Source: Viridibacillus sp050278625 | Lineage (GTDB): Bacteria > Bacillota > Bacilli > Bacillales_A > Planococcaceae | Assembly (NCBI RefSeq): GCF_050278625.1 | Contig: NZ_JBNNTI010000011.1 | Location: forward strand, 1 to 64,000 | DNA: 64,000 bases | Reading direction: 5' to 3' | In this document: piece by piece, positions 61,879 through 64,000 of the stretch | Numbering within the stretch: position 1 is the stretch's first letter | How the letters are laid out: the number at the start of each line of letters is the position of its first letter | Program-made: the position numbers and the translations under genes | Notes under the pieces: model-generated | What the model saw: only the letters and a program-made list of their open reading frames with translations | Database searches by the model: none | Told to the model about the DNA's origin: nothing

Positions 61879-62547
61879 TTATCTTTTATCTATTTTCGTT
61901 GTCATAAGGTCGCCGATAAATTGAATAACAAATACGACAACTAGTATGAGGATTGTTGCAACAAACGTTACATCACTTTGACTTCTTTGGAAACCGTCCA
62001 AGAACGCTAAGGTCCCAAGACCACCTGCCCCAATAACACCTGCCATTGCTGTGTAACCAACAAGCGCAATAGCAGTTACAGTAATACCCGAAACTAAAGC
62101 TGGTAAAGATTCTGGTATTAGTACCTTACCGATAATTGTAGACGTCTTTGCACCCATTGAACGTGCCGCTTCAATGACACCTTTATCAATTTCTTTCAAC
62201 GCTATTAAAACCATACGCGCATAAAATGGAGCTGCTCCAATGATTAATGCCGGTAAAGCTGCATTTGGACCACGAATTGAGCCTAGTAAAAGCTTCGTAA
62301 ATGGAATTAATAAAATTACTAAAATAATGAAAGGAATCGAGCGGAAAATATTCACAAGCGAACCTGTTAACCAACTGACTAATTTATTTGCCCATAATTG
62401 TTGAGGGCTTGTCAAAAACAGCAAAATACCTAAAGCTAAACCAATTACGAATGTGAAAACTGTAGCAACACTTGTCATATATAGTGTTTCTATTGTTGCT
62501 TCCCACATTTTCACCCAATCTACATTCGGAAAGAGATCATTAAGCAT
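61879..62547 (-). CDS. metP: methionine ABC transporter permease
   Basis: A 222-residue permease with five TMs (MetI family). The EAA motif, IEAARSMGAKTSTIIGKVLIPESLP, lies at about 128-152 and contacts MetN. It overlaps metN by eight bases. It is the channel part of the high-affinity methionine importer. Confidence 0.95.
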   Translation of the reverse strand: MLNDLFPNVDWVKMWEATIETLYMTSVATVFTFVIGLALGILLFLTSPQQLWANKLVSWLTGSLVNIFRSIPFIILVILLIPFTKLLLGSIRGPNAALPALIIGAAPFYARMVLIALKEIDKGVIEAARSMGAKTSTIIGKVLIPESLPALVSGITVTAIALVGYTAMAGVIGAGGLGTLAFLDGFQRSQSDVTFVATILILVVVFVIQFIGDLMTTKIDKR

Positions 62548-63571
62548 TTTCGATCACCTCCGTTTTTACTCCATGTTCATTCATATATGTCACTGCTTTT
62601 TGTACATTATCCTTATTACCATCTAGCTGTACGATGAGCGTACCATATGGACCACTCTTCGTTTGCGAAATATTCCCATGGACAATATTCAAGTCCAGAT
62701 TAAGTTCACGACTTAAATGTGAAATAACTGGCTGGCCAGTTGAAGAGCCTACAAAAGTTAATTTCACAAGTGTTCCTGATGGGTAGTTTTCAATAATTTG
62801 TCCAATTGATTCTTTACGCTCGTTTGTGTCAGTAATTTGAGATACAAAGCGTTTTGTAACATCTGCTTGTGGTGATTGGAATACTTCTAGAACATCACCG
62901 TTTTCTACGACTTGTCCTGCTTCCATCACAGCCACACGATGACAAATTTTACGAATTACATGCATCTCATGTGTGATAAGCACAATTGTTAAACCCAATT
63001 TTTCATTGATATCTACTAGTAAATCTAAAATTGAATCCGTTGTTTCAGGATCAAGCGCTGAAGTCGCTTCATCACAAAGCAATACTTCTGGATTATTAGC
63101 TAATGCTCTTGCAATACCAACACGTTGCTTTTGACCACCTGATAGTTGAGAAGGATATGCTTTCTCTCTTCCTTTTAAACCAACTAATTCAATAAGCTCT
63201 AATACCTTCTTTTGACTCTCAGCTTTAGATAAACCTGCAATTTCTAATGGAAATGCTATATTTTCTTCTACAGTGCGTGACCAAAGTAAATTGAAATGTT
63301 GGAAGATCATACTGATTTTTTGACGTGCATTACGTAACGCAATTCCTTTAATCGATGAAACTTCCTGGCCATTTACAACAACTTTACCGGATGTCGGTTG
63401 CTCCAAACCATTTAATAAACGAATGAGCGTACTCTTGCCCGCTCCACTGTATCCAATAATGCCGAATATTTCTCCGTTTTCAACAGATAAATTCACATCT
63501 TTGACAGCAGTTAACTCTCCGTTAGCGGTTTTATATTTTTTCATTACATTTTCTAACTTAATCACTGTCAT
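62540..63571 (-). CDS. metN: methionine ABC transporter ATP-binding protein
   Basis: A 343-residue ABC ATPase. Walker A is GYSGAGKS (about 38-45), the signature LSGGQKQRVGIARAL (about 142) and Walker B VLLCDEATSALDP; the C-terminal NIL domain (about 265-343, VKLTFVGSSTGQPVISHL) senses methionine for transinhibition. AAAGGTGG precedes the ATG. It is the first gene of metNPQ, 60 bases after the SAM-I riboswitch terminator. In B. subtilis the operon is S-box controlled too. Confidence 0.97.
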   Translation of the reverse strand: MTVIKLENVMKKYKTANGELTAVKDVNLSVENGEIFGIIGYSGAGKSTLIRLLNGLEQPTSGKVVVNGQEVSSIKGIALRNARQKISMIFQHFNLLWSRTVEENIAFPLEIAGLSKAESQKKVLELIELVGLKGREKAYPSQLSGGQKQRVGIARALANNPEVLLCDEATSALDPETTDSILDLLVDINEKLGLTIVLITHEMHVIRKICHRVAVMEAGQVVENGDVLEVFQSPQADVTKRFVSQITDTNERKESIGQIIENYPSGTLVKLTFVGSSTGQPVISHLSRELNLDLNIVHGNISQTKSGPYGTLIVQLDGNKDNVQKAVTYMNEHGVKTEVIENA

Positions 63572-63630
63572 ACCACCTTTATTTTAAAACTAAAAAGTAT
63601 GCACTTTCTAATGGCATCTTTTTGAAATTT

Positions 63631-63662
63631 AAAAAACCCTTCTGCAGATTAACAGAAGGGTT
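63631..63662 (-). terminator. SAM-I riboswitch terminator
   Basis: On the minus strand AACCCTTCTG pairs with CAGAAGGGTT (loop TTAATCTG) and TTTTTT follows. It is the OFF-state terminator of the S-box leader of metN. Confidence 0.9.
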
Positions 63663-63691
63663 CAACGCAATACTATATACGTAAAACCGTT

Positions 63692-63798
63692 CTCTCATCT
63701 TCCAAAGTAAATACTTTGTGTGATTTGGCACCGTGCCATATAAATATGACGGTTGCCGGGCTTCATCGGGCACTTCCCTCCACCTCTCTAAATAAGAG
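63692..63798 (-). promoter_or_regulatory. SAM-I (S-box) riboswitch aptamer
   Basis: Read on the minus strand, the leader shows the S-box landmarks in order: CTCTTATTTAGAGAGGTGGAGG (shown partly: AGAGAGGTGGAGGGA), GCCCGATGAAGCCCGGCAACC, a variable P3 (TCATATTTATATGG), CGGTGCCAAATC, a P4 stem and GATGAGAG closing P1. The K-turn, the J1/2 region and the pseudoknot sequence are present. A terminator follows, so high SAM would stop metNPQ transcription. Positions 63663-63691 hold the likely antiterminator strand. Confidence 0.95.
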
Positions 63799-63854
63799 TA
63801 ACGACAATATTTAATTAGTTATGATTGCTACTTTATCACGCTATTACTTTAACG

Positions 63855-64000
63855 TCAATCATTTAATTGTAATTTCTCAAATAAATAAGGTACTGATTGA
63901 AATGCGTAGATTTTATCGCGGATTTTACCATTTTCTGAAATAATTAAGCAAGGGACACTTTCTATTTCATAATCAAATGCTACATCTTGTATATAATTTA
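63855..64000 (-). CDS. thioredoxin-like protein, C-terminal part (partial)
   Basis: The last 48 codons of a minus-strand gene cut by the right edge. They end with ESVPCLIISENGKIRDKIYAF, where VPC is the cis-Pro loop region and ISENGK the following strand of the thioredoxin fold, then LFEKLQLND and TGA. In B. subtilis a thioredoxin-like gene (yusE) lies at the corresponding place near metNPQ. The active-site CxxC is outside the window. Confidence 0.8.
   Translation of the reverse strand, partial: NYIQDVAFDYEIESVPCLIISENGKIRDKIYAFQSVPYLFEKLQLND

Noticed and set aside
63579..63773. A 64-codon open frame on the minus strand upstream of metN
   Set aside because: It lies over the SAM-I riboswitch and its terminator, whose conserved bases explain the sequence.

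Overview
The window is a low-GC Gram-positive chromosome segment, most likely from an endospore-forming Bacillales of the Planococcaceae type (Lysinibacillus/Solibacillus-like). This rests on gene content and order: long runs match the yug, mrp, yui, yut, yun, suf and met blocks of Bacillus subtilis, there is a YunB-type sporulation protein, Shine-Dalgarno sites are strong, and TTG/GTG starts are common. The genus is an inference.

Layout. Positions 1-46 are the 5' end of a 16S rRNA gene read leftwards, with tandem sigma-A promoters behind it and a decayed EamA-type transporter gene beyond (362-1227). Then come an MgtC/CDF transporter pair, a phosphatase and YuzA. An arginine/proline catabolic cluster follows (rocA, rocD, glutamate dehydrogenase on the minus strand; rocR divergent). 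The yug-like stretch holds yugI, an ECF sigma/anti-sigma pair, an NSS transporter, an XRE regulator, a DUF1871 gene, patB, ppiB, an MFS exporter and a class A PBP. The seven-gene Mrp Na+/H+ antiporter operon occupies 21691-27460. From 27.5 to 46.4 kb lies a yui-yut-yun block: pepA, yuiD, yuiB, a NUDIX hydrolase, two type II NADH dehydrogenase-like flavoproteins, small Fe-S/thiol proteins, lipA, yunB, an HD-GYP protein and yunDEF. The sufCDSUB operon (46.6-51.8 kb), gltB-gltD with divergent gltC, a DAACS symporter, and the metNPQ operon behind a SAM-I riboswitch finish the window; the right edge cuts a thioredoxin-like gene.

How the genes work together: much of the window concerns amino-acid nitrogen and sulfur flow (Roc enzymes to glutamate, GDH and GOGAT, PatB, MetNPQ), Fe-S assembly (Suf, YutM, Nfu) feeding Fe-S enzymes in the same window (LipA, GltB/GltD), and cation homeostasis (Mrp, CDF, NSS, DAACS).

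Most unusual parts: (i) a 1.1-kb GC-rich array between yutC and yutD (38707-39812), made of three palindromic module types in eleven copies, with compensatory changes between copies; (ii) a RocR-like activator that has lost the sigma-54-contacting GAFTGA loop and the Walker B acidic pair, next to a sigma-A-like rocA promoter; (iii) three decayed IS1182-type elements, all at intrinsic terminators, two sitting in the terminator loop with visible target duplications.
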